Source: Sipunculus nudus (taxonomy: Eukaryota > Annelida > Sipuncula > Golfingiida > Sipunculidae). Taken from it: a stretch of DNA of 64,000 nucleotides. A program made the position numbers and the translations under genes. The notes beneath the pieces were generated by a model that saw only the letters and a program-made list of their open reading frames with translations, was not told where the DNA came from and did no database searches. The number at the start of each line of letters is the position of its first letter. Positions within the stretch are counted from its first letter, which is position 1. Shown here in pieces: positions 24,953 to 38,000 of this stretch. The stretch lies in NCBI GenBank assembly GCA_026874595.1, contig CM049317.1, positions 60,610,618-60,674,617 of the forward strand, in the 5' to 3' direction.

Positions 24953-25922
24953 TACCTCCGCCAAGGAGGTTATGCTTTTGCCGGCGTTTGTTTGTTTGCT
25001 GTTTGTTTTTCTGTTGTCAAAAGTTAATTTTGAATTTTGATGGATTTTTTAGGATAGCTGGGCAATGATACAATTGATTAAAGGGGCTGTATCAAATATG
25101 AAGCATGTTGAATTAACACAAAAAATTGCGTCTCCTCCTTGAAATAAATTTGTACCTGCCAAAATATTGCCCTGAAACCGTTCGTTTACTCCTTTACACT
25201 AGTGTAAAAAAATAATGAATGGTGGACCGGGCGCGATCACAGGCGTCAACATAAACACAGCACATGGGGCCGTGTACAACGCCCGGGCCACATCACCTGC
25301 CAATCAGGAGATACCCTGAATGACTTGGCCCGAAAATGTTATACATGTTCTTGCACGCTGAAACATGAAACATCGCGTCTTGTGGTGACCGAGGGCCAGA
25401 CACACCCTTTCTCGCTGTGCTTGGCGTGTCATTTCAGCTTAGGCCCCTGGACCGTTGGCACAGATCTGTTACGATAGATTTTACGGTAAATGTCAATTCG
25501 GCCGATAAACAGAGCTATATCAGAGGACATGAAGGTCCCTGTATGGACTAATTTAAACAAATCCTTGTTTGGGATCTGTTGCGCATGTGGCGGCCTTGTT
25601 ATTGTAAACAGACACACGCGGACTGTGTTTACTTCCAACGCAAAACCATAACAAAGTGTTTAACAGCCGTAATGGAGGTACTGGGACTATGTGCTAAGAT
25701 GGTTTGGCTGGGAAATTTTTGTATGAAGCAAAACGGGACTGATACTGAGATATAAAAGATATAACATTGCTCCTGGTTATATCCCTTTAAACATTAGGGG
25801 TGATTTGGATCACCATCAAGATCTAGGACTGTTTAAAGGAAAAATGCTACATTTATGACAATGCCATGTGTTGATAATGAGCTAACTAATTGTCTGCACT
25901 CTCTTAGTGCAATTTTCTAGTT
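24953..25922 (+). mobile_element. Helitron-like element with GC-richer interior
   Basis: Left end acctccgccaaggaggtt is a hairpin followed by a T/G-rich stretch. Right end is the hairpin gcactctcttagtgc, six bases, then CTAG followed by T, the textbook Helitron 3' end. The interior 25195-25690 has a distinctly different, GC-richer composition and may be captured DNA (inference). Confidence 0.65.
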
Positions 25923-26128
25923 TTAATTGAAAACCTTTGAAAATAATTCGAAACTCATAATAGATGATTTGTAGGAACCCTATATCAGGCGCAAGGTTTT
26001 TATTATTTGCAATCAACTTTCATATCACAATCGATTAATTGGGCCAATGACCAAGATTTCAAGAGACCAAAAGATCAAGAGAGTTTTAATAAGATGGTGT
26101 CTATTCGTTTCAGGTAGGCTTCCTTTAA

Positions 26129-26135
<7 letters not shown>

Positions 26136-26194
<59 letters not shown>
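26136..26194. repeat. (TA)n microsatellite
   Basis: Long TA run upstream of the pLGIC gene; another at 27937-28016 is interrupted (atatttat). Confidence 0.93.
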
Positions 26195-26196
<2 letters not shown>

Positions 26197-26539
26197 CACC
26201 CCTACATAGTCAATTCCTAATGGTACAATCTTAGTTCCGTCCATTATTGCTTTAAAGAGAAGTTAATCTGTTTGAAACCGATCCGCCAGTAAGTAAAAGT
26301 GTAAGGAAATTTAAATGGACACCCAAGTATATGTAGGCGAGAGTCGTGCCAAGTTTATTGATCATGAAAACATGTACTGGGCGGGAGGGAAAATCCATGA
26401 GAAGCTGTATTCTTTGAATTTCGGTAAAGTATTGAACTTTTGTTCGATTTCAATTAATACATTTCTTTTTGTATACCAGTCCGATGACCAGCAGCTGTTT
26501 CCTTCTCTTGCCCGCCACCTTTGACTTTAAATCACGTGC

Positions 26540-26638
26540 TGCGCAGACGACATTTCTATTTCCGCTCAGTCAGGAGGCTGGCCTCAGGCCGCCAAGACTG
26601 GTTTATAACACGGATATTGTATCTTGGTTGCCTTCCCG
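26540..26638 (+). other. Possible promoter or leader exon 5' of pLGIC gene
   Basis: A stretch richer in GC and CpG than its surroundings (cgtgctgcgcagacgac, ggctggcctcaggccgcc) ends at a good donor, cccg|gtgagtg. It could be a first noncoding exon of the downstream gene. There is no open frame to support coding. Confidence 0.25.
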
Positions 26639-27429
26639 GTGAGTGTTAAAATATTGATACGCTCTGGCTGTTGATTATGCAGAAATAGAATATGTGTAAA
26701 AGGAAACCTATCACTAACGGACGAAAGCCCATGTGCGAAGCGTGTTGTTGAAGATATGTATAAAGAAATACAAGGTAAAATGTGTTAATTTTGGCAGTAA
26801 ATATAGCAATTTGGTAAACCTTAATTGATCAGCTGTTGATTGAGTAAGGTAGTTACCCATGTTGATACGACTGTGGACTTCAATAATAAATACGTGTGTG
26901 TGTATACCGATAAAAAAAAAGTCTAGGCCTGTAGTAACTAAATTAAGTTCCACCCGCCCAGGTCAATAATGTATAAATTAAGAATACCTATATTTTGTTC
27001 AGACGGTTCGTATGTATTTATTTGTATGAGATTTCCTTACTATTCAACCCTACTGTTGTGCATTATTCCGTAGTTTGTGTGTCGCGAAGTCGCCCTGGCA
27101 TATAATCACACCTACGGGTCGCATATATACCCCGTGTTGCTTGTCACACAATGGGTCTATAGCTGTTTCTTCGTGGGCAACGGTATACACATTTGTTGTA
27201 CACCGGTACACGGCACGCCGGATATTTGTGCTTACGGATAAATACAGTCAACGGCATAACGGTGTGTATATATTGTAACTAGTATAGATGAAGTTGCAGA
27301 TTCAATGGAATAAGTGCAAAAAAAAAAAAATCATCGCAGTTGAAGAACTAGGAATACCTCTGTGTAACCTATACTGTGTGAAACAAGTTAGTACTATGTT
27401 AGTACATGTTGTTTCTAAATCATTTATGA

Positions 27430-27562
27430 TCACGCGTTTGTGGTGATTACCCTATAGGTCAAGACGGATTAATATCGGAGACATTCGACTGTGGCCGAGT
27501 TTATGAGTGTTATCTGAAGCCTGGAAACTGAACGTTCACTGCATGATAATATAACTCAACAG
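27430..27562 (+). other. Possible noncoding leader exon of pLGIC gene
   Basis: Ends in the near-perfect donor aacag|gtaaggg at 27562/27563, on the same strand and 1.3 kb before the presumed acceptor at 28887. Its reading frames contain stops, so if used it is untranslated. Confidence 0.22.
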
Positions 27563-27933
27563 GTAAGGGACTCACTCATGCAATGGGGTTTACTGGGTAT
27601 ACTATAACCCGATTTAATCGGCTCGGTATTATTAGGCCTACAGAATATGGCAGGGTCTAATAATATTGAATCCGATTAAATCGAGCTAATGGAATATTGA
27701 AAGTCTTTTGAGAGCAGTCATACTTAATGATTAATAGCATGCAGTGTTATTATTACTAAAATGCCACACCTTACAACTATTTATATGAGGTGTGGTGTTC
27801 AAATTATTGAGGGTTGGTTCAGAGCTTCGAGGAGGGTGGGTTGGGTGTAATATGCAGGAAGAATGGTAAACAAAGTGAGGTGACCTAGGCTACTTCTTTA
27901 TTTATATTCAATAATTAGGAAGTACTTGGTATG

Positions 27934-27975
<42 letters not shown>

Positions 27976-28337
27976 TATATATATTTATATTTATATTTAT
28001 ATATATACTCGTATATATAGAGCTCATGTCCCCTTGGATCCTCCACTAATCATTTCACAATAACACTTGGGTTTTGATATTACTTCAGAAAAAACTGCAT
28101 GAATACTGCGTTTAATTGCTGGAATCCAAAATATTATGGAAAAGGGTGAATCATATCGTATTATCAGTCATTTATAGTCATATCTGAAACATTGCAACTA
28201 ATCGAAACTCGAGGAACTTTGTAACATTTTTTGTTAATTACTCGTATTTTATACTGATTGAAATAAGGGACTATTTTTTATGGCAAATGGCATTCTTTTG
28301 ATGAGCAAAATGTGTGTGTGTGTGTATGTGTGTGTGT

Positions 28338-28464
28338 GTGTGTGTGAGGGGGGGGGGGGGTGACATAACATGGTATGTGCACCGGCATGGTTGAACAAAT
28401 GTGAGGTGGACATGTCTCCCCCACCCGGGGAGTAAATTTTTGTTTTCATTCCTTAAACACGTCA
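28338..28464 (+). repeat. Source or sister block of a local 130-bp duplication
   Basis: TG run, G run, then gtgacataacatggtatgtg and onward to aaacacgtcagac. Essentially identical to 30802-30933. (TA)n at 28722-28766 follows. Confidence 0.85.
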
Positions 28465-28717
28465 GACATATATATACCTTAATCATGCAATATTTCTTAT
28501 TTTTCATAAATTCATACCTTCATTATATTTAAAACAAGTTAATTTAGATATTGAAATTATGTAAATTATGATTAATTTATAACAGTTAAACTTTAGGCGG
28601 TTGTTGTGTAAGTTGTTACAACAGTTACATATTATTGGCTTTCAAAATAAGAATATGATTATCCCACATATATGAACAGATCTGGGTGCCATAAATGTTG
28701 TTTTATAAAAAGAACAG

Positions 28718-28769
<52 letters not shown>

Positions 28770-28899
28770 GCTCCTCTCGAATTATACATTAAAGTAAAGT
28801 CACAGGGGAAAAAAATAGTTACTATTATTATTCATAAGTTAATTTTTTCAAGTAGCCATTAGAGCTGATTATCCATCATCATTTCAGCTTCTAGTTGCC

Positions 28900-29013
28900 A
28901 TGGAGACACAGGAAATATTAAAGGCACTCCGGTCGTTACATCAAACTCTGGATAAAAAGCTGAGCAACATCAAAGTGACGCAGCGCCCGGCAGTCACGCG
29001 CGAGGGCGAGAGG
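28900..29013 (+). CDS. pLGIC exon 1 (start codon, N-terminal helix)
   Basis: 38 codons: METQEILKALRSLHQTLDKK, LSNIKVTQRPAVTREGER, then donor gtaggt. The reading frame upstream stays open for only a few codons up to an acceptor-like ttcag at 28883-28887, so a 5' exon probably joins there. The N-terminus looks helical and charged rather than secretory. Confidence 0.75.
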
Positions 29014-32000
29014 GTAGGTAGGGTGTGTCGCCTGAGTAAAAACATCTCTTATTCTGGAAGAACATTTCAGATCTTTAATATTACAAAATCTAAGGTAATC
29101 GAAAATAGCGTGCATGCAGACACAGTACTATAAATACAGTGCCAGACCTTGAAGGCACGATTGGTTTTTGTAACATTTAACATTACAAAAAAAAAAAAAC
29201 GATATGGTTATGTTTCATCTATAACTGCATATATGCGGCGTAGCGTAGGAAGTGAGCATGGGTGCTAGGGCTATGTTTCACCGTGTCAATTTGTTTGGCT
29301 GTTAGCAGGGTTACGCCAAAAGAGAAAACCTACCGATTTCCAAGCACGAAATTAAAGCCCGCATATCACATATCTTTCCTGTAGAATTAATGTAACTTCT
29401 GGCTTAATACTCTTCCTCCACATAAATGAACTGTAGTTAATTCCATTAAGAAAGGTTCTGTGATGGATGCATGCGCTTCGGATAAAGTTTAAGTACACGC
29501 CGTATACATACGCCGACATTGACAAACAGAAAAACCATGAAACCTAAAGTGGTTGGTTGCATATGTTCTGAGGTTGAGAGGTCACTATATATTTATAAAT
29601 GCAAAACTATGGTTCGTCTGGCATGTGTTTTGATTGTTTTGGTGGGCTCACACATGCTTTACACACATGGATATAAACAAATGAATAGCCTGTGTGCTGA
29701 ATTTTACTAAGGATTCAAGGGATTATTTCCAGTTAATAGGCATCAGATATCGGAATAGGAATATATATACTTCTATATATTGGAGAGAGTTTTTTTTAGT
29801 TTTGGATTTGTAAAATGTTTGAGAACAGAGGATTCATTCTAAATATAATATTTCTGAAAACTGAATGATTAAACAAATTGAAAAGGTGTTGAGTTTGCTT
29901 TATTTTTTTTAGCAATCACTAGTTATAATATTGCTATTATTTCAAAACCAAATTTTGTATAGTATGGTAAAAATTGAATGCATAATAATTTTGCAATAAC
30001 TACAAAAAACAGACTTTCCAAGAGGTGTTTTTCCCTGCCTCATGGCGCTGGCTGTTACAGTGGTATTGAGTGGATTGAGTGGCAAGGGGAAATAGAGTTA
30101 AGTGTTGCATATTCGCATGGATGTCTGCAGCCGAAATGTGTATGTAAGTTGTGTTCCAAATCAAGGAAGCTGTCCAAGTTATATACCTATGCAGAATTTA
30201 AGGCAGATAAGTCAAACCACTACATGTATATGAGTGATTTTAGCCTGTGGAAGACAAACAGACGGACGCTATGCAAAAATGGTTGCAGGTGGTGCACCAG
30301 TTTTGCTTATGATAAAGAGCTATGTGAGATCTATACACATGCAAAATTTTGGCCCAATCGGTCAAAGGTTCAAGAGATATGAGCTTGGATGTCTGCAGCG
30401 TAAACTAGAATGTAGGTGGCGCCACCTGTCATAAAATCAAGAGAGCTATCCAGGATGTATAAACCTGCAAAATTTTAGGCAGATATGTCAAACCACTTCC
30501 GAGATATGAGTGATTTTATCCCATGGCAGACAAACAGAAGGATCCTGTGCAAAAATGGTTGCAGGTGGCGCCACCATTTTTGTGTATGTTATAGAGCTAT
30601 GCAAGGGCTACATTTGTACAAAATTTTTTCCTGATCGGTCAAACGGTTCCCGAGATATGAGCTTGGATGTCTGCAGCGTAAACGTGAATGTAGGTGGCGC
30701 CACCTGTCATAAAATCAGAAAAGCTATCCAGGATGTTTACGCATGCCGAATTTCAGGTGAATTAGTTAAGTCACTGCAGAGATATGAGTGAGTATGTGTG
30801 TGTGTGTGTGTGTGAGGGGGGGGGGGGTGACATAACATGGTATGTGCACCGGCATGGTTGAACAAATGTGAGGTGGACATGTCTCCCCCACCCGGGGAGT
30901 AAATTTTTGTTTTCATTCCTTAAACACGTCAGACGTCAAACGGTTCCCGAGATATGTGGGTTTATGTGTGGAAACAGAAGCACAAATGCACGCTGGACAG
31001 AGAAGAAAGGTCAGAGGTCAACGCCAATTGGTTAGGCACCAGTTCACATGTGACCCGATAATTGGTGTAAGAGGAGTTCTCCGGAAACGAACGCGGCGGC
31101 GGCGGAACCCAGTCAAAAACATAGTATCCGCAAAATTTCGTTTTGGCAGATGCAATTAAACATTTCATAGTTGTCACAAAATGGACCCAGATTGTGTTAT
31201 ATCAATAAAGCTTGTTTAAAAAAGGAAAAAAAAAACATATCAAATTAAGATTATTATAAAAACACAAACGTGTGTATTTGGCTTTGGGTTACCACTAAAC
31301 GGAGATAAACTGAGCCATTTCAATGAAGGTATATGGTAAAAGAAGGGAAAGAAAATTTGTTTAACATTATAATTATGTAGACAAACTCAGATATATGTTG
31401 CTTTTGGTTACCACTAAACAGATAAAAACCATGACATTTCAAAACAGCTGTTTCTGTATGTTTATTACAAAATATTCATATGAACCTTTGTATATCCTTT
31501 GTTTGCAAGTAATTTGTCATGCGCTTTGGAAAAGTGTACGAGTAAATAGAACAAGGGACCTATGGGTCACGGCGCTCAGCTGATCGTGATTGTACCATAA
31601 ATGTTTCTCCACTGTGATACTACCGGTATATTGAGTCGATAAAGCTTATGAATATCATGGACATGTTGGGCTTTTATAAAGGAATGTAATGTAATATGTG
31701 AGTAAATGATAAATGAAATTACCTGACTGATGGATTAATAGAGTCAAATATAGTGGTTTATTTTTTATTTATTTAGAAGGGGTTGAAAATTGTGATATAT
31801 TTGAGCAAATATGAATGCAATGACAGCAGTAATAAGCAGTAGTAGAATGATGATAAGGCTATTTGTTGAAGGATCTAAAGTGTATGGTAGTCTGCAAGCT
31901 TTCAATTTGACAGATATGATGTTATGATTAACTATGCTGATGAAGTGATTTATGAATTTGTGACTGTATGAGACAATATCTCTTTATTCTTGACAAGGTA

Positions 32001-35000
32001 CATTATTGTGATGCCCACTATGTCTACATATTACACAATATTGACATAATTTCTGGCATGTACATAGGTACTTATGGACGAATAGTTATACAAAATATTA
32101 AAGTATGAATATACCTGATTCATCTTGTTCTTGCTTACTGAGGCTGACTTTGGGATGGGGTTCGGAGAAGGGAAAAGTGAGGGCAGCACGAAGGTTGATG
32201 TAGAAATATTCTATTGTAATGTTTTTCATTTATATAAGAATATGAAAAGCTAAGAGGAAAGGGGCCCTCCTACTTCGTTATAGTAAAGTTCTAAATATGT
32301 GATTGCAAACTAATACTCTGACAAGACTGTCATGAAGAAAAACAGTAAAATTTTGAGATACTGTGATGCATATGAAAATTTACAGATGGACAGGCAAGTG
32401 GACAGAATTTCACTTTCAAGGGAATAATGCATTTAAGTTTATATATAATCCTATTTTTCAAAGCATATCCACTTTTTCCATTAAGAAGTTTTTATCTGAA
32501 TCATTTTTTTATTTACAGGTTTTATAAATTTTTAATAAAAAAAAACCTGAAAATATCAGTTAAAATATTAGAATTGTTGCAAAAGTTGCAATCATTATAT
32601 ACACAGAGTAAAAAACTGAAACTATAAGTTAAAATATTAGAATTGTTGCAAAAGTTGCAATTATCATATATCCAGAGTGTAGCTCATATTGGGTCATATT
32701 ATGTATACACATATATTTTATTATTTTTAAATCATAAATGTTTAAACTGAATTTAAAAGAAAATAATGCCACAACATGGCATCTACAAGAATATTCCTTG
32801 AATCACTATTTTGCACATTAGAGTTTTCAGTACATGCTTAATTTTATTCACCAAAATAAAATAAAAGAAAATTTGATAAAATAAAACATCTTTTCAAATA
32901 AAGTATACACACTGTTGGTTGAATGAGGGACAAACAATATCATTGTGCTAATTACTATCCCAGTTTTAATTTATTATTGGAATTTATAGTCAATTTCACA
33001 CCTGGTGAAGTTTTTACTCTTCTGAAGTAATGAATTACTTATCTGATGAACATCCACACTTTCATAACAATACACCACTTTGTGGACACAATTAAATGTA
33101 CACTTTAATCATTGTAACCCTGGTGGTACAATACAAAATATAAAATGTAGCATAGCCGAGAATAAGAATGAATCAAATACAGAAAATAATAACATTCATC
33201 TAGTTTATGCACCATCTGGGGGGGGGGGAGTGCAGGGCAGAGGGGAAGCCTGCTGGTAGTGGCCAGGCTAACCCAAGGCAAGCTGCCTGGGGTGGGTTAC
33301 ATAATGCAAGTGAAGGCTGTACTACTAGGTGGGCTAGATGTAAACATCACTTGACATGGTGCATGAAAACATGAATAAAAGCTATTCTTTCCAATCAATT
33401 TCTTTGAAATTTCAGATTTTAAAAGATTAAATCCTTATGTATATATGCTGTGAAAATTAAATCAACAGTGCCAAAGTTGGACAAAATTTAAGGTATTGAT
33501 TTTTTATTTATGCTAATAACTTGAAAAATTTGCAAAATTCAGATCTAATTTTGGGTAAACAATTGAATCTTGATTAAATAAAGTTATATTACTGAAAAAA
33601 AGTCTCTAGGTTCAGCAATTCTCATGTTAGGTGAGTAAATATATTTCCTGATTTTTTAAAAAATTGCATTATGTTTTGGCCCATAACTTCATAATAATAC
33701 CCAATACTGACGTAATTTTTGGTATGTTCATAGAAAATGTATGAAAGAATGTGAATACTAAATACGATCAAAAACAGATCAGTGGTTTTGATATTAGGCA
33801 GCCTTGAAGTGTAACAATGGCTTTTTTATGGAAAACGGAGTTTTTTCCTTAATATCTCGAAGGAACGAAGTCCTAATGACCCAATTTCCGGTATGGTAGG
33901 AGATTTTGGGGACATCTAAAATTATGCCAACAGCCTGGGGAGCATAGAGATGTGCACTGAATGACCTACAGTCATCAAAGTGGAATGCTTGACAATGTAA
34001 GGGAATACAACAAGATCCTCCAAAAACATTCAGTAACTAGCCTAATTTTGCAGCTTTTATTTTCAAATTTCAGATTTTAACAGATTAAATCCTTATGTAT
34101 ACATTGCTGTGAAAATTAAATCCACAGTACTTACAGGAAAAAAACGTGCCGTGGCCAAAGTTGGGCAAAATTTAAGGTACCAATTTTATATTTTTGCCAA
34201 TATTTAAAAAAATTTAACAGATTTTGATCTAATTTTTGGTATACAATTAAATTTTGATTAATTAAAGTTGTATTACTGGAAAAAAGTCCCTACCTTTAAC
34301 ACTTTTGGTCTTAAGTGACCAAATATCTTCCTGATTTTTTTAAAAAGTCCATTATGTTTGGGCCCATAACTTTTTTAACTTATTTAATACTGACTTAATA
34401 TCTGGCATGTACATAGGAACTATATAGGGGAAAATTTATGGTAAATATGAAGAAAAACCAGATGAGTGGTTTTGATATTAGGCAGTCCTGAAGTGTGAAA
34501 ATAGATTTCTAATAAAAAATTGAGGTTTTTCCTTAATATCTCAAAGGAACGAAGTCCTATTGACCCAATTTTCGGCATGGTAGGAGATTTTGGGGACATC
34601 TAACTGTATGCCGAATTTCAGATTCGTAGGTCCAACGGTGTCGAAACGTGCCAGTCTTACGGACGGACATCCGGACAGACGGACGGACGGACGGACAGAC
34701 GGACGGACGGACGACGGACAATGGACCACGACTATAGCTCAGATGACTTATAGTCAGCTGAGCTAAAAACACTTATTAACATTGTTTAAAATTTGCAACA
34801 ACGCTTATAAGACTGATTCAACCTTTTAGATTTTGTGTCTTTCATGGGGTTTATTGCTCTAATATATCATTGGTTAAAAGCATTAAAATTTATCATTTAA
34901 TTAAATTAGCAAACGTTAATTTAAACAGTGTGGGTTAACCTGAAATTAGGTTCAGGCTACCCACAGAAATAACTTGAAAGTGATTTCAGATAACCGGGAG

Positions 35001-38000
35001 TAACCTTTACATTTGGATAGGTTTGATGGGAAACTTTTTTATTCAGTCAAAATTTAACTGGTATCCTGAGAAAATAAAAATATTATTCAAAATGCATATA
35101 TGCCTCTGAAATATACATGAGGAACAACCATGGGAAACTGGTTAATAGCCAGGTATGCTTATTAAATTTTAGAGTTTGATGGAATTATTCATATGAGACA
35201 ATTATACCCAAAAGTAATTGAAAAGTAATTGTTCAAACAATTACTTTTCAAAAACAATCGATTACAATTACAATTACTTTCAAGGATTCGAAAATGTAAT
35301 CGATTACAATTACAACTACTTGAAAAAGTAATTGTAATTACAATTACTTCAAATACAATTACTTTTGGACCCAACTCTGGTGTACACCTTAATATTAGTT
35401 CAATAACGATAACGTTGTTTTCTTCATTTAATAACGAAATATGCACAGATTCAATATATATTTTGATGGTCCTATTTTTCCAGGTGGAAGTACATGTTAA
35501 AATTATCTTCCTCCGAGTTGGTGACATTGACACGGTCAAAGAGGTATTTGACGCAGACGTATTCATCCGCGTAAAATGGCGGGAACCAGAATGGGACAAT
35601 CAGGAACTTCCGGTATGAGAAACCATCCATTACTAAGAAAGCCTGTAACATTTTCGCCTTATTTGAACGATTTCAAGGTTTTAATAAACATTTCCATACA
35701 CGGGTCAATTTGAAATTATCAGTTAGAGAGGAAAATCATCCAAGGTAAGAGAATCGGTCATATTCATCATGTAACTGTGTGTGTTTTCACAGTTGCGACC
35801 GAACTGGGAAATTTAAAATGTCTGTCTTCCTGAAAAATAATGACCAAAAACTACATTATAAGTCAGGGATGAGAGGCGGTAAATATCTGCAGAGCTGCAA
35901 CTGTTACAAGTATTATACCTCTTTACAGGAAAGTCTTCATAAATCTTTTATTTGTTAATACTTTTTGTAATTTTCTGACTCATATCATCATTTTATATAG
36001 ATTTTTTTGGCTTCTTACTAATATATTTCTGAATTATATGAGAGTGATATAATTTCTCCTTAAAGTTTTAAACCCGCATTACTCCGTTCCCTTTTGGTCG
36101 GAATTCTTGGCCCTTAGCCAAATCCCTGATGGCGATACCCAACAAACACTGTTTTCGAAAGCAGTGGCTAAGGGAAATGAGTTTTAGAACGAATGCAGTT
36201 CGACCAATGTACTCTCATGTAATAAAAATACTGTAGATATTTCTTTTTCAGGGCGAAGACTACGACTGGAAGAAGCATTGGTCTCCAGATATCTTTATAC
36301 AGAACAACCACGCTGAACCCAAGGAAGAAATATGGTACGGCGCAAAACGAGACGGCCAGAACAAAGCCTGGGCTTTTGAGAAAAGGCGAGTCAAAGGAAC
36401 ATTCGCAGAAACTATGGAGCTTCATCAATTTCCCTTTGATACTCAGGTGAGGCTGGAGGTTTAGTTTCGTGTCTGCTTTTTAAGATCGTCTTTATATTTG
36501 AATGCGTCGGCGGCTTTGACGAGTCTGCCGTTGAGGTTGGTATATAATGGCAATGATGAATATTTCAGAGGTAGATTTCCATTATCCACTTTTAAGTGTA
36601 AGCGTGCTCTTGAAGGAATATCAATAAATAGCTTGTGTTTTTATATTGGCTGATGCAGCTTGCCGAATCAATTAATCATGGCGGTTATAACTATAGAATA
36701 TGGTATAGGATTATGGCGGAGGCGCTGTAGCTGTAAGACTTCTTTTCGGCAATCTGATTAATTATTGCATATAAGTCCAAATTTTATCTATGCTTGTTCA
36801 GACGTCTGTATTCCTATAGTCCTTTCCATTATCTCGTATCTACTTGTTTCTTGTTTTATTTTGCCTCTGCCAGGAGTAAACTTAGGCCTATGCGCTCATT
36901 CCCGTTCGTGTGTTCGTGTTTGTCTAAACATAACTTACGCAATCCTGGACTTACTCCTATGAAAATTTCAACGCATTTAGGGTATGGGGCAATGAAGAAT
37001 CGAAAAGATTTTGGGTGTGGTTAATAAGTTTATGAATATGGTATGTAAGTTGTTGGCGTGCATAAAGAAAGATATAAACATAATTTAAATATGCCTGTAA
37101 AATCAATTTTCCTCTGGGACTCTTGTGTACCCAGATTGTCCTCTTGAGAAAAAATGTTCTCTTCAGTGTAACTCTTGTTCGCCTCAGTTCTTGCTGTCCT
37201 TGTCCTGCCGCTCCTAGCTTGCCAATCAACTGAAAAAGTTCTTTCGAAAGGTTTGATTATCCCATTCACAGAAAGTTGATTCCACTCTTTTCGTGAAAAT
37301 TCTCTTGCGATGCGTGCCCTTCTCTATCCCTTTTCCACGAAGCAACACTTGATCAATTCCTCATCAGCAGAGCTAAAAACTATTGTGTACACAGCAAGGT
37401 ATCGAAATCAGCTGAATAGAATATTTTTTTTGCATGAAAAGGAAGTACCTAGTCAACCCGGAGCAAAAGGCCATCACACCAGTGCCCATTGTCCTGTACC
37501 CAGATCACACTGGACACCGACCCAATTTGCAACATGCAGAATCCAGCACTGGTTTTAACAAATAACACTATGTAGATTCATTCTTATCATATATTAGGAA
37601 TTTGAACTCCTGGACCACTGAAATTTTATAAACCTTTTCAAAATTTATACATCTTTTTACACGTCGACAACTGACAACTTACATGCAGTATTTATAAAAC
37701 CATTCACCCCTAAAGTTCGAGACTTTTTTTCTGAATCAGTCTTCATCCTTGTATATTAGACATAAGCACTACAGACCATTGATCAGCCCTAAAAATTATT
37801 TTTCCAGGAAAAATTGTTCTCTGGAAACTGACAACATTTGAATGATTTGCAGGTTATTAGCCCAGGAACTGAAAATGAGAAGTGTATCTGTCAGGAATCA
37901 GAATACTCATTTTAGGCGTTATTTTATGCAGTTGTTTTTATACAGGGAAATAAGTTTTTATTAGAGGGTTAAATGTAAACAGTACCCGAAAGTTAAAAAA

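Noticed and set aside
35189-35618. Long open frames on both strands around 35.2-35.6 kb
   Set aside because: The 5' part is a palindromic AGTAATTG MITE; only 35484-35612 on + is a real exon.
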